A stretch of DNA of 64,000 nt. It comes from Nostoc paludosum FACHB-159 (GTDB lineage: Bacteria; Cyanobacteriota; Cyanobacteriia; Cyanobacteriales; Nostocaceae). The notes beneath the pieces were generated by a model that did not search any database, was not told where the DNA came from, and saw only the letters and a list, made by a program, of their open reading frames with translations. Where the stretch lies: the NCBI RefSeq assembly GCF_014698835.1, contig NZ_JACJTU010000005.1, positions 1 through 64,000 on the forward strand. The letters are read 5' to 3'. Shown one piece after another: positions 8,192 to 17,948 of the stretch (within the stretch, counting starts at the first letter, position 1; each line of letters begins with the position of its first letter). A program made the position numbers and the translations under genes.

Positions 8192-9160
8192 TTAATAAAA
8201 ATACCGACGGCGGGCGGTACGTCGCAAATAGCGATAAATGCCCCAAGCTAAAAACCCGAAAAAGAGATTTAGCAAAAACCGAGTAAGTATAAACCACAAT
8301 ATATCAGATTCAAAAAGTATCGATGGATTCAACGGGCTAACAATTCTGACTAAGAGAAACAGCCCAAAAATAGCATTTCCACCTAGTAAAAGAGCAAACA
8401 GTACTAAACTTCTTTGCCAGTAACGTTGTTGGAGTGTATAGGCTGAGATTAGGATAATGGGGGGTTTGCGTTGGACTTTTCGCAGTAATTGTTCCAATCG
8501 CCAAAACATCCACAAGAGGAAGGGGAAGAAACCATAACTCAAAAAACGTAAGGGCAGTGAGTAAGCCCAAGCACTAGATAGGACATTAACTATGGCATGA
8601 CAAATTACAGAATTTACCCAAGCCGTAAAAATAAACTTTCTATTTTGATTTAAACCAGTGTTGGAGGAAATATAGACTCCTAACGCATATCCCCAAGGTG
8701 CAGAGAACATAGCGTGGACTGGCGTACCGATAGTACGTTCAAAAATTGATGCTGTACCGTGGAAAAAGTAAATCCAGTTTTCTTCGGCAGTGAATCCAAG
8801 GGCAACAGCTATAGTCAAGATAAAAACGCTAGAGAGAAGTAATCTATATCGGCGTTGCAGATAGATTGGAATCACAACGGCAGCCAACTTGCAGCCTTCT
8901 TCAATTGGGCCTATTTCTACGAGTTGCCGCAGGGCAATACCAGGAAGCGATCGCTTCATCTGATGCCAGTTTACAACCGAGTTGGCTACAGTTTCAAAAA
9001 TCCATTCCAGGCTCAGGGCTAAAATACCAGATATTGCCCCGAAGATAAAGAATATCAGCAATCTGAGCAGAGCCGGGGCAAATGGTATTCGACAATAATA
9101 GTAACCTAGCAGCAGCAAGGGTGGTATTGCTGCCCAAAAAACTAGAGATAAATCAAGCAC
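8192..9160 (-). CDS. PrsW-family intramembrane metalloprotease homologue
   Basis: A 322-residue protein with about eight predicted membrane spans. The PrsW family motifs are present in order: EIGPIEEGCKLAAVV (the EExxK motif), ALGFTAEENWIYFF, a His in TPVHAMFSAPWGYALG, and a His in VICHAIVNVLSSA. In Bacillus PrsW cleaves an anti-sigma factor within the membrane; the substrate here is unknown. The GTG start at 9160 overlaps the last 8 bases of the upstream methyltransferase, implying translational coupling. The C terminus is very basic (YLRRTARRRYFY). Confidence 0.85.
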   Translation of the reverse strand: MLDLSLVFWAAIPPLLLLGYYYCRIPFAPALLRLLIFFIFGAISGILALSLEWIFETVANSVVNWHQMKRSLPGIALRQLVEIGPIEEGCKLAAVVIPIYLQRRYRLLLSSVFILTIAVALGFTAEENWIYFFHGTASIFERTIGTPVHAMFSAPWGYALGVYISSNTGLNQNRKFIFTAWVNSVICHAIVNVLSSAWAYSLPLRFLSYGFFPFLLWMFWRLEQLLRKVQRKPPIILISAYTLQQRYWQRSLVLFALLLGGNAIFGLFLLVRIVSPLNPSILFESDILWFILTRFLLNLFFGFLAWGIYRYLRRTARRRYFY

Positions 9161-10073
9161 TCACCTGAGCAATAATTGTACGGTGACGATGGGTATTGTT
9201 AGCGATCGCGGGACTTTGAAAACCCGCCTCAATAATAGCTTGCTCAATGTCCAAAGCAAAATATTCATCTAAATATGGCTCAGTACTTTTGAGCAAAGTC
9301 AAAATATAAGCTGGCATCTTTTTGTACACTTCAGAATTCGGATTCATGTCCATGATTGCCAAGCGACCACCCGGACGCAGTACCCGCCTAGCTTCAGCAA
9401 AAATTTGTCGAGTTGCTGACTGGGGTAATTCATGAAACATCAGGAAAACCGAAACTAAATCAAAAGAAGCATCAGGTAGTCCAGTAGATTCTGCTTGGGC
9501 ATGAAGCCAATTAATTTTAGCTTGGCGTTGCCCAGCGTTGTAATGGGCAACAGCTAAAAAGTAGGGAGATAAATCCAAACCTGTGATTTGGGCTTGGGGA
9601 TAAATTTCTTGCAAAGCAAAAGTACTCAAACCCACACCGCAGGCTAAATCTAGAATGTTTTGGGGTTGATTGGGGAGTTGCGCTTTGAGAATATCGTGGT
9701 AACTTTGGCGCAGTTTATCATCTCCTTGTGCTCCAGCATCCCGCCAAATTCCAGCATGGACAGTACGAGCTGCAACTTTTAGCTCCCAAGCAGCTTTCCA
9801 ACTCAGGTTTCCACCTTCGTAGGCATGGAATGGGCGCAAGTAATATTCTGGGTAGGAAATATGGGGATTTTCTACTTGAGCTAGATCGGATTTCCAATCA
9901 CGCGCCTGTAGTGTTTCGACTTCTTGCGTCCAAGGCACACCAATTCTTTCGGCACGTTTAATCATCATTTGTCTAGCTTGATGCTTGGCTAGGTTGGCTA
10001 AAGGCTGGATTGCCAGTATGGTATTCACCAAGCGGGAAGCGAAGCTAAGATTAGTGTTTACAGCAGCGGTCAT
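9153..10073 (-). CDS. Class I SAM-dependent methyltransferase
   Basis: This 306-residue protein has a Rossmann-fold methyltransferase domain in its C-terminal two thirds: motif I NILDLACGVGLSTFALQ, the acidic end of strand 2 in ITGLDLSPY, motif DLVSVFLMFHELP, and RRVLRPGGRLAIMDMNP. The HELP segment is typical of UbiE/COQ5-related enzymes. The N-terminal 120 residues are helical and include the conserved-looking ISYPEYYLRPFHAYEGGNLSW. The substrate is not deducible. It is the first gene of a two-gene minus-strand unit with the PrsW homologue, which starts inside its last codons. Confidence 0.85.
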   Translation of the reverse strand: MTAAVNTNLSFASRLVNTILAIQPLANLAKHQARQMMIKRAERIGVPWTQEVETLQARDWKSDLAQVENPHISYPEYYLRPFHAYEGGNLSWKAAWELKVAARTVHAGIWRDAGAQGDDKLRQSYHDILKAQLPNQPQNILDLACGVGLSTFALQEIYPQAQITGLDLSPYFLAVAHYNAGQRQAKINWLHAQAESTGLPDASFDLVSVFLMFHELPQSATRQIFAEARRVLRPGGRLAIMDMNPNSEVYKKMPAYILTLLKSTEPYLDEYFALDIEQAIIEAGFQSPAIANNTHRHRTIIAQVSA

Positions 10074-10257
10074 AAATCAGTTTGCATTTAACAGCCTCTT
10101 TTACTTATGACATAATTGCTCGACACGAGTCTAGAAATGAAATGAATTGAATTATCTAACCAGCGTGGGTAGTTTACCAATATCTATCTCAACAGAGAGG
10201 GCAAAAAGCCAACTGCCATATAAAAAAAGACTACAACTAACTTTTCGAGTCTCAACT

Positions 10258-10692
10258 ATGGCAAGAGCAAGAAGAAGAGCAAGTGGCTTTTTGAGAGATT
10301 TTCAAGAATTTGCCCTCAAAGGTAGTGTACTTGACTTAGCGATCGCTGTAATCATTGGCACTGCCTTTACTAAGGTGATTACCTCCTTGGTTGAGAATGT
10401 GATTATGCCATTGATTAATCCCTTAATTAGTGTCACCGGTAAAGATTGGAGAACCATCACAGTAAGTCCAGGAATTGCCATTGGTCAGTTTCTTGGTGCA
10501 ATTCTGGACTTTTTAATCATTGCTTTCATCTTATTTATAGGGATTCGCGCCTTACAAAAATTGAAGAGACAGGAGGATGTCGCCATTGAATCTCCACTCT
10601 CAGATCCTAAGCTTGCATCTGAGGAAAGACTGACTGGTGCATTGGATAGGCTCAATCAGACATTGGAGGCTCGGAATAATCAAGTTTTGTAG
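10258..10692 (+). CDS. mscL: Large-conductance mechanosensitive channel
   Basis: A 145-residue MscL protein. The conserved N-terminal helix and pore span read FLRDFQEFALKGSVLDLAIAV followed by IIGTAFTKVITSLVENVIMP. The periplasmic loop is short (VTGKDWRTITVSPG), and the second span is LGAILDFLIIAFILFIGI. A C-terminal helix follows (ASEERLTGALDRLNQTLEAR). The channel opens under membrane tension to release solutes after osmotic downshock. I start at the ATG at 10258, giving the family's usual length; upstream in-frame codons from 10147 would add 37 unrelated residues. It converges on the DUF3352 gene. Confidence 0.95.
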   Translation: MARARRRASGFLRDFQEFALKGSVLDLAIAVIIGTAFTKVITSLVENVIMPLINPLISVTGKDWRTITVSPGIAIGQFLGAILDFLIIAFILFIGIRALQKLKRQEDVAIESPLSDPKLASEERLTGALDRLNQTLEARNNQVL

Positions 10693-10698
10693 CTGAGA

Positions 10699-10775
10699 GT
10701 GTGGAAATTGGGAGATGGGGGCACAGGGGCAGAGGAAGGAGGGGAGACAAATGCCCTATGCCCTATGCCCCTAAC
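10699..10775. repeat. Purine-rich/pyrimidine-rich repeat at a convergent gene end
   Basis: A G-rich run (GGGAGATGGGGGCACAGGGG, GAGGAAGGAGGGGAG) is followed by tandem CCCTATG/CCCTATGCCCCTAACC. It fills the space between convergent mscL and the DUF3352 gene and has the same purine-then-pyrimidine layout as the repeats at other convergent ends. Confidence 0.65.
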
Positions 10776-12446
10776 CTATTTTGCACGCTTGAGAGCTAAC
10801 AGCATCTCTAATTCACTGGTGGATTTGTCGGGGCTGGTGGCGGTAATACCAAAGCCACGAATGGAACTGAGGATAGTATTGGCTTCGGCAGAGATGAGAC
10901 TATTGACTACGGGCAAAGTTTTAGTTTTTTCCATATCTAAATAGAAATAGCCGCTGTTGGGTTTTTGCAAAGAACCTGTAACAGCTTTGAAAGCTTCGCT
11001 CTTGTCGAGAGATTCACTCTTGCGATCGGCGATCGCGTCAGCAATGGGGCCACCAACAGCCACAAACACAGTGTCTTGATCCAGCCAACCATGTGCTAAT
11101 AAAGCTCCTTGTTGGGGGATTTGCCATTCAGTTACGTCTTTACCGCCGATATTTCTCTTGGCGATGTTGATTTGTTGGGTTTTGGCGAGGGTATCCAATT
11201 TTGTGAATGTGGCTTCGGCTGTTTTGCGATCGCTGGTGTCAAATACTAAAGCACCTCCAAAACCAACACTCGCTAACACCCCTTGATTTGAGGGAATCGC
11301 ACCTAAGGCGAATTCCCCGTTCATCCAGCCAAAAATATCCTTATCCAAGTCAATATTGACAAATTTCAATTGTCCGCGCACTTGTTCTAGGGCTTGCTTC
11401 AATTCTGGAGAATCTTTTGATTGTTCGACTACTGTTTCCCAGCCACGACTGATGCCGTTTCCGTTCACCAAAGCAAAGGTTTCTGTGGGAAATTGCCCGA
11501 CTATATTCCCAGGAGTTGATTGATACTGATATTTGATCAGTTGCGGATCTAAATTAGCGATCGCTTTGACTCGCACTCCTGCATCATCAACACCAACACC
11601 CGCCACCACAGATTTCACCTGCTTTAGTTGTGCCAAGGTTTGTGGCGGTAACTGCGTTCCTTGGGGACTTGCGGCTGCTAATTGCTGTACCATGCCTGCA
11701 TAGTCTGGTACATAAACTTGAGCAAGGCTGTTTTTGACATCCACTCCTTTGAGAATATTGCTTACACCTTCTTTACTGGCAAAGGAGGACTGTCCTTTAA
11801 ATGTGTCAATTGCTTTTTCTACAGCTTGCTTTTCCGGCGCTAATACCAAGTGATTATTATCTAAAACAACGCTATAGGTAGGTTTGCCATTTTCTGTAGT
11901 TTCAATAATTTTTTGACCTTGGTAGTCAGATTCCTTGAATTTAACGCCTTTTTGGGACTTTAATTTGTTAGCAAAATTCAAGGCACTGATTTTGTCCTTG
12001 ATTCCCACTACTACCAAGATATTTGGTTCTGGCTGTACATTTGGCGGTGGAGTGGGTGCGCCAGGGGGCAAATTTAGCTGTACTGGTTTGGCAGGATTTG
12101 GTGGTAACAGAGCAATCATCACACCACCAGCCCAAGGCTTGATATCTTTTTCATAAGAAATGTTACTGTCACTGAACATTTCCTTATTCAAATCTTCCAG
12201 ACCTTTGGCTACTAACTTTTGTGCTTCTGGGGTGCCAAACTGCCGTAACTTTTCCCAGGCTTGAGGGTCAGTAGTAATATAGGTAGCCATCATCGCTGTT
12301 GAAGGTACTACTTTTGCACTGCCTAGAGCATCTGAGCTACCCCCTGATGGGCCGCCTTTTAAATACGTATAAGCTGCGATACCTCCTACTATAACTACGG
12401 CGGCACCAACAGCAGGAATAAGAAACTTTGATTTACTTTCAGGCAT
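10776..12446 (-). CDS. DUF3352 family protein with N-terminal membrane anchor
   Basis: This 556-residue protein has one N-terminal hydrophobic span (about 9-28, LIPAVGAAVVIVGGIAAYTY), then a Gly/Ser linker and a long soluble region with the DUF3352 pattern: VVPSTAMMATYITTDPQAWEKL at the start and repeated segments such as KPWAGGVMIALLPP, YSVVLDNNHLVLAP and FGWMNGEFALGAIP. The family is conserved in cyanobacteria and of unknown function; the likely location is periplasmic, attached to a membrane. A proline-rich insert (NLPPGAPTPPPNVQPEPN) lies near residue 125. It is probably monocistronic. Confidence 0.85.
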   Translation of the reverse strand: MPESKSKFLIPAVGAAVVIVGGIAAYTYLKGGPSGGSSDALGSAKVVPSTAMMATYITTDPQAWEKLRQFGTPEAQKLVAKGLEDLNKEMFSDSNISYEKDIKPWAGGVMIALLPPNPAKPVQLNLPPGAPTPPPNVQPEPNILVVVGIKDKISALNFANKLKSQKGVKFKESDYQGQKIIETTENGKPTYSVVLDNNHLVLAPEKQAVEKAIDTFKGQSSFASKEGVSNILKGVDVKNSLAQVYVPDYAGMVQQLAAASPQGTQLPPQTLAQLKQVKSVVAGVGVDDAGVRVKAIANLDPQLIKYQYQSTPGNIVGQFPTETFALVNGNGISRGWETVVEQSKDSPELKQALEQVRGQLKFVNIDLDKDIFGWMNGEFALGAIPSNQGVLASVGFGGALVFDTSDRKTAEATFTKLDTLAKTQQINIAKRNIGGKDVTEWQIPQQGALLAHGWLDQDTVFVAVGGPIADAIADRKSESLDKSEAFKAVTGSLQKPNSGYFYLDMEKTKTLPVVNSLISAEANTILSSIRGFGITATSPDKSTSELEMLLALKRAK

Positions 12447-14169
12447 TATTGTTATCTATCCTCTTTTGCTGAGATTGTTACCGAGATTTATACAAGTGTC
12501 ATTGTAGAGTTTTCGGATCTATTGATAATTTCACTCATCCATTGCTACTGGAGTTTAGACTAACGCATGACAAAAGTACTCAGCAGCGCCGTTGTTGACA
12601 AGCTGCACACCTGAAAATGTAAAAACTAAAAGCTGAAGCTGACTTTGTTGGTTGTTTATTGGTTTTAAAAGTAACCTTTTTAAAATTTATCTACCAAATT
12701 ATACGTAATAGCGGTTTGTCAGTAGTCCACCAGGGGACTTTCTACGGGTTGTGTGCAACAAAAGATATTAAAATAATTTAAGATATATAAATATATATAT
12801 ACACAAAATTATATTATTTGATATATAGTTGTTACTTACAGAATTACAAGCTGATGAAGTTAGTTTAACTTTAGGACAATATTTGTCAATATTGCAAGGT
12901 AGTGTTTACTAACTTTGTAATGTTAGGTTTTGAGTTGTTTTCTCACGAGATTATAGGCATCGATTCATATATTAATCGCAATAATACTATGGCAATTAGT
13001 CAAGCAATTTAATTTCTAAAATTAGCAGTAATTAGCCAACTTTTTTGAGAATTTAAATAATCAGAATGAGGGCTTTGCTTTGATTGCAAGATACTTGTTT
13101 AACCATGCTAATTAACATATTGATATTTTGGGATATTGGGTTAGTCGAAGATATTTAATGACAATGATTTGAGGTTGGAGAGAGATTGGTTATTGGCATG
13201 GTTTAATTCTACCTACGGTAATTTCAGCGATAAATTTAATAGTGCAGTTTTATCTGGTGAATTTTAAAAAGATTACCAAAAATGAAGTTTTGTCTTATAT
13301 GTAGTGGATATTTTAAAGTATTTTTCAATAAAAAACACCCAATTTTTCTAGTGTAGATATCTTGTCTGCTTTGAATTCAAGGGTGGGCGAAATGCCTAAT
13401 CTAGTGGACAGAATGACCTATATGTAGATGCAGAAAATCGTCTAGACAAAAAGAATTCCACCGCTATAAGCCATGAGAACGCCAATTGTAGAGCAAGTCA
13501 TTGCATCGTAGTCAAAATTAACACAGGTTAACTTGAATTTCAGATTGAGGATATTTGACGGTAAATAGCCATCGCTCAAGCTAGATTAGATTTAAGTGAC
13601 AAAAAGCTTTGTTGTCAGGAATCTTGCAATTGAGCCTCTCATATTTTTTGAGCCGCAATTCCAGTAGCCTTATATCAAGCGATCCTGTCATTTAGTCTTA
13701 ACTCAGGTCGGTATTTACTGATAAAATTAGTAATCCTACAAATTAGCGGTCTAAAATTAGTCTCAAAAATACTTCAACTAGATGAGAAGCGAATCCGCAA
13801 ATGATATCCTGTTCATCTCAAACAAAATAGCTCAATTAACACCGACAAGCTATCCTAAGTTATAAGAATAATTAGGAGTATTTGTACTTAATGAAAATCT
13901 ACCAAGGTGCAAGAGACTCTTGACTTGATGGCAAAAAAGTGCAAAACATCAAGAAAAGTGAATGCGGAGAGATATGGACAAAAGTCCAAGATCGGTGGGC
14001 TACCTTTGGAAATTCGGATGAGATTAATTTCAATCCCGCAACGCCTAAAGTTAGTCGTCACTCCGATATTGCCCTATTGATTTGGGAAAAACATTTACTA
14101 CACCGCTATTTTGCTTAACAACATCCAGCCAAGCCAGACTTTTCAGGATTACAAGGTCAGTAAGCATCA
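12447..14169. other. Long AT-rich region without a credible gene
   Basis: In 1.7 kb I find no reading frame with family features on either strand. The part around 12770-12835 is almost pure A/T (AAATATATATATACACAAAATT). A 27-codon frame near 12829-12912 (protein-like TELQADEVSLTLGQYLSIL) could be a decayed gene end, but I cannot support it. GGATTTTGGGATA-like and TTAGGAGT fragments also occur. It may hold promoters for the divergent flanking genes, DUF3352 (minus) and aminopeptidase (plus), but its length is unusual for that alone. Confidence 0.5.
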
Positions 14170-16812
14170 ATGTCGCAGTCTTATTTTGATACAGATAATA
14201 ATGGACACAAACCTTTTGAGTTACCAGGAGCAAAACCCCACTACAGCCCTGACCGTCCTGGGCAAGTAGAGCATATTTTTCTCGATCTGAGCTTAGATAT
14301 TCCTGGGCAAAGCTGTCAGGGCAGTTGTAGCATTCGCCTGTTGCCAATTCGTAATGGCATTGACCGTTTGACTTTGGATGCTGTCAACCTAAATATCGAG
14401 TCTGTGCAGGTAGACGAGGTGGCGCAAAATTTTGATTACGATGGCGAACAGCTTTCGATTCAACTTTCTCAAGGCACTGAGATTGGTAAACACTTGCTGA
14501 TTGCGATCGCCTACTCGGTGACTAAACCGCAACGCGGTATCTACTTTATTCAACCAGACAAACATTACCCAAACAAGCCCACCCAAGTCTGGACTCAGGG
14601 AGAAGACGAAGACTCTCGTTTTTGGTTCCCCTGCTTTGACTATCCAGGACAACTCTCGACCTCGGAAATTCGCGTTCGTGTCCCCAACCCTCTAGTGGCA
14701 ATTTCCAACGGCGAACTGATTAACACCACAGAAGATGGCGATTATAAAATCTACCACTGGTCACAGCAACAAGTTCATCCCAATTATTTGATGACTTTGG
14801 CAGTAGGTGATTTTGCGGAAATCCGCGATGAGTGGAAGGGAAAACCAGTCACCTACTACGTAGAAAAGGGACGGGAGGAAGATGCTAAACGCAGCATGGG
14901 CAAAACTCCCCGGATGATTGAATTTTTGAGCCAAAAGTATGGTTATGCATACCCTTTTCCCAAATACGCCCAAGTTTGCGTCGATGACTTTATCTTTGGC
15001 GGAATGGAAAACACTTCCACAACCCTGTTAACAGATAAATGCTTGCTGGATGAACGGGCAGCTTTAGATAATCGCAATACCGAGGGTTTAGTTGTCCACG
15101 AACTCGCGCACCAGTGGTTTGGCGATTTGGTGGTGATTAAGCATTGGTCTCATGCTTGGATTAAGGAAGGCATGGCTTCCTACTCTGAGGTGATGTGGAC
15201 AGAACATGAATATAGTCTCCAAGAAGCAGCTTACTATCGTTTATTGGAAGCTCGTCGCTACCTCAGTGAAGACAGCAGCCGCTATCGTCGGCCGATGGTC
15301 ACAAATGTTTACCGAGAACCAATTGAACTTTTCGATCGCCACATCTACGAAAAAGGATCTTGTGTCTATCACATGATTCGCGCCCAATTGGGAGATGATT
15401 TGTTTTGGCAAGCAATTCAAACATTTCTCCAAGATAATGCTCACAAAACTGTAGAAACAATAGACTTACTTAGAGCAATTGAAAAAGCAACGGGACGCAA
15501 TCTTCTGTTCCTCTTCGACCAGTACGTTTATCGTGGTGGTCATCCCGAATTTAACATAGCTTACTCTTGGGATGGAGATGCTAATTTAGCAAAAATTACA
15601 GTCACTCAAACCCAAGCAGGTGATGGTAAAAATGGCACTAAAGATTTGTTTGATTTAAAAATTCCTATTGGTTTTGGCTATAGCCAACAAGAAAAAGTTA
15701 GGAGTGAGGAGTTAGGAGTTAAAAATAATTCAAAACTCCAAACTCCAAACTCACAACTCAAAACTTTTACAGTGCGTGTGAATGAACGCGAGCAAAGTTT
15801 CTATTTTCCACTAGAAAATAAGCCGCAATATATTAGTTTTGATGTTGGGAATAATTATCTAAAAACAGTATCTTTAGAGTATGCACTACCAGAATTAAAA
15901 GCACAGCTAGAATTCGATCCCGACCCCATTTCCCGCATCTATGCAGCAGAAGCTTTAGCAAAAAAAGGCGGGTTAGAAGCAACCAAATCACTGTCTAAGG
16001 CATTAAAAAATGACCCATTCTGGGGTGTGCGGGTGCAAGTGGCGAAACAACTAACACAAATTAATTTAGACCAAGCATTTGATGGCTTAGTTGTGGGGTT
16101 GAAAGATCGAGACGCCTACGTGCGACGTGCTGTAGTGGAAGGACTTGCTCAAATCAAAACCAACGAAAGCTATAAGGCTGTCAAAGATCTGCTACAAAAA
16201 GGCGATAAGAGCTACTATGTCGAAGCCGCAGCCTGTCGTGCAGTGGGGGCGATCGCTTCTGCGAACTTAGAAGAAAAGCCCAAGGAAGACAAGGTATTAA
16301 AGCTGCTGAAATCCGTTTTAGAAGAAAAGGCGGGTTGGAATGAAGTCGTCAGAAGTGGTGCAATTGTTGGTTTAGCTGAATTCAAAACCTCCCAAGCAGC
16401 TTTAAATCTGCTGATGGAATACACGAAACTGGGCGTACCACAACCTTTGCGTTTAGCTGCAATTCGCGCTTTAGGGCAGATTTCTGTTGGTCAAAGTCCG
16501 GTTAATTTAGAACGGATTTTAGAAAGATTAACAGAACTAGCCAAAGAAACCTTCTTTTTAACGCAAGTGTCAGTAGCCACAGCATTAGGGCAAATGGAAA
16601 CATCCAAAGCAATTGGAATTTTGCGATCGCTAGCTGACCAAACATCTGATGGTCGTGTGCGCCGCTACGCTGAAGAAGAAATTTCCAAGGTGCAAAATAA
16701 TATCGGTTCCGAAAAAACACTGCGCCAATTGCGCGAGGAATTTGACCAACTCAAACAACAAAATCAGGAGTTGAGAAGCCGCTTAGAAAATTTGGAGGCC
16801 AAATCTAAGTAA
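14170..16812 (+). CDS. pepN: M1-family aminopeptidase with C-terminal HEAT-like repeats
   Basis: An 880-residue zinc aminopeptidase of the M1 (gluzincin) family, which removes N-terminal residues from peptides. The GGMEN substrate motif is at 277-281 and the zinc site HELAH at 310-314, with the third ligand E333 after the usual 18-residue spacing. The N-terminal beta domain and catalytic domain extend to about residue 500. From about 560 the protein is built of helical HEAT-like repeats (ISRIYAAEALAKKGG, VRRAVVEGLAQI and similar), ending in a coiled coil (LRQLREEFDQLKQQNQELRS). Residues about 508-533 are encoded by a palindromic intergenic-type repeat lying in frame. The gene appears monocistronic. 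Confidence 0.93.
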   Translation: MSQSYFDTDNNGHKPFELPGAKPHYSPDRPGQVEHIFLDLSLDIPGQSCQGSCSIRLLPIRNGIDRLTLDAVNLNIESVQVDEVAQNFDYDGEQLSIQLSQGTEIGKHLLIAIAYSVTKPQRGIYFIQPDKHYPNKPTQVWTQGEDEDSRFWFPCFDYPGQLSTSEIRVRVPNPLVAISNGELINTTEDGDYKIYHWSQQQVHPNYLMTLAVGDFAEIRDEWKGKPVTYYVEKGREEDAKRSMGKTPRMIEFLSQKYGYAYPFPKYAQVCVDDFIFGGMENTSTTLLTDKCLLDERAALDNRNTEGLVVHELAHQWFGDLVVIKHWSHAWIKEGMASYSEVMWTEHEYSLQEAAYYRLLEARRYLSEDSSRYRRPMVTNVYREPIELFDRHIYEKGSCVYHMIRAQLGDDLFWQAIQTFLQDNAHKTVETIDLLRAIEKATGRNLLFLFDQYVYRGGHPEFNIAYSWDGDANLAKITVTQTQAGDGKNGTKDLFDLKIPIGFGYSQQEKVRSEELGVKNNSKLQTPNSQLKTFTVRVNEREQSFYFPLENKPQYISFDVGNNYLKTVSLEYALPELKAQLEFDPDPISRIYAAEALAKKGGLEATKSLSKALKNDPFWGVRVQVAKQLTQINLDQAFDGLVVGLKDRDAYVRRAVVEGLAQIKTNESYKAVKDLLQKGDKSYYVEAAACRAVGAIASANLEEKPKEDKVLKLLKSVLEEKAGWNEVVRSGAIVGLAEFKTSQAALNLLMEYTKLGVPQPLRLAAIRALGQISVGQSPVNLERILERLTELAKETFFLTQVSVATALGQMETSKAIGILRSLADQTSDGRVRRYAEEEISKVQNNIGSEKTLRQLREEFDQLKQQNQELRSRLENLEAKSK
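15693..15768. repeat. Hairpin repeat lying in frame inside the aminopeptidase gene
   Basis: AAAAAGTTAGGAGTGAGGAG and the following TTAGGAGTT (15693-15720) face AACTCCAAACTCC and ACTCACAACTCAAAACTTTT (15735-15768). The arms are complementary over most of their length. The same heptamer family forms the repeat between convergent genes at 60946-61020. Here it is translated as a polar, low-complexity segment (VRSEELGVKNNSKLQTPNSQ) without a frame break. Confidence 0.85.
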
Positions 16813-17948
16813 CATTACATGATAACAAAAAAGGCATAATTCGCAGTAGCTATTTGGTAATTCGTAATGTTTTTAGGAAAATTATTAATTACCGAATAGC
16901 GAAGACTATTTTAGATTTTAGGTTTTGGATTGATTGCCTTTGTAACTATTCTTACCAAGAAGGGGAAAAGGAGAAAGGGTAAGGGGTAAGGGAAGAAGAA
17001 AAAACTTTTCACCACAAGGTATAAAGCCCCTGTTTTTCAAAATGGAGAACAAAAAAGAAGATTGAGGAGATACATAGTGCGATAAAAATTGCCGACTCCA
17101 TGCCTTTAAACCACTGTTTTTAAATTGCTGGTTCCTTTCCCCTTTCCTCCTCTTTTTCATTTTCTTTTTCAAACTAAAAGTTAATGTAACGAATTACACA
17201 ATTAGATTAAGAAAATATTCCTTTCCCAGCCCAATACGGTTCGGATAAGCATTTTTCATCTCTGATGTGGGCTGGGAAAAGGGTAAGGGGAAAAGGGAAA
17301 AAGTTTGAAATTACCCTTTTCCCTTTTCCCTTTCCCCTTTAACCGAACCGTATTGTTTCCCAGCCCTATTTTGAAGACAGATGGCCATGTGATAAATCGC
17401 ACAACGATGGATGAAACTATTTCTTTCCTAGTCATCAGTCAACAGCCAACATTTCTATTTGCAAGTTATTATCTATACAATTTTATTTTCCAGTCACACC
17501 ATCTATCTTTAGGAATACAACAAATTGAAGAGGTAATAAAGTTCTGATGTAGATACAACAAAGATTACCTCTGTGTTTGTTAAACGTGAGTTTAACGAAT
17601 CAAAGCTGAAAGTTTTATTTAGAAATAATTCGTAAATTCAAAATGCACATGTAGTGTCAATTGAGATATTCTATTGAGAATTTTCTCAATAAATTAGCTT
17701 TTTTGGCTGTAAAACGTGCGATACCTGACTACAAATCCTTTTCGACAACCCTAACGGGAAATAGAGTCGATTGGGTTGAGCTAAACCTCTTGGAAATTTG
17801 ATGTTTGACGACCTTCAAGCATCTGTAGGGATAAGCTAAGCAAGGTTATTGTACAAAGGTTTGAGAGCTATTTTGCTGCTCTAATTCACATTGTTGAATA
17901 TGGAAATATATCTGGGTGTTTCCATGCAAGTTGTGTTGGGTTGACTTC
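16813..17948. other. Intergenic region rich in inverted repeats, upstream of the exopolysaccharide locus
   Basis: No credible gene is seen in 1.1 kb. Three repeat blocks stand out: an imperfect hairpin around 16854-16902 (TATTTGGTAATTCGTAAT and ATTAATTACCGAATA), purine- and pyrimidine-rich runs at 16960-17165, and the nested inverted repeat at 17232-17355. The last 370 bases are AT-rich and presumably contain the promoter and leader of the glycosyltransferase gene that follows. Confidence 0.5.
17232..17355. repeat. Nested inverted repeat
   Basis: CAATACGGTTCGG (17232-17244) and CCGAACCGTATTG (17343-17355) are perfectly complementary 13-bp arms. Each is flanked by TTTCCCAGCCC in direct orientation. 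Between them, a purine run (GGGAAAAGGGTAAGGGG type, about 17274-17300) faces its pyrimidine complement (CCCTTTTCCCTTTTCCC type, about 17313-17340), making an inner hairpin. Confidence 0.75.

Noticed and set aside
14026-14044. TTTCAATCCCGCAACGCC, similar to the start of Nostoc CRISPR repeats
   Set aside because: It occurs once, with no regularly spaced copies or cas genes in the window.
17305-17547. An 80-codon frame upstream of the glycosyltransferase locus
   Set aside because: Its first third is translated inverted-repeat sequence, there is no ribosome site, and no family feature is seen.
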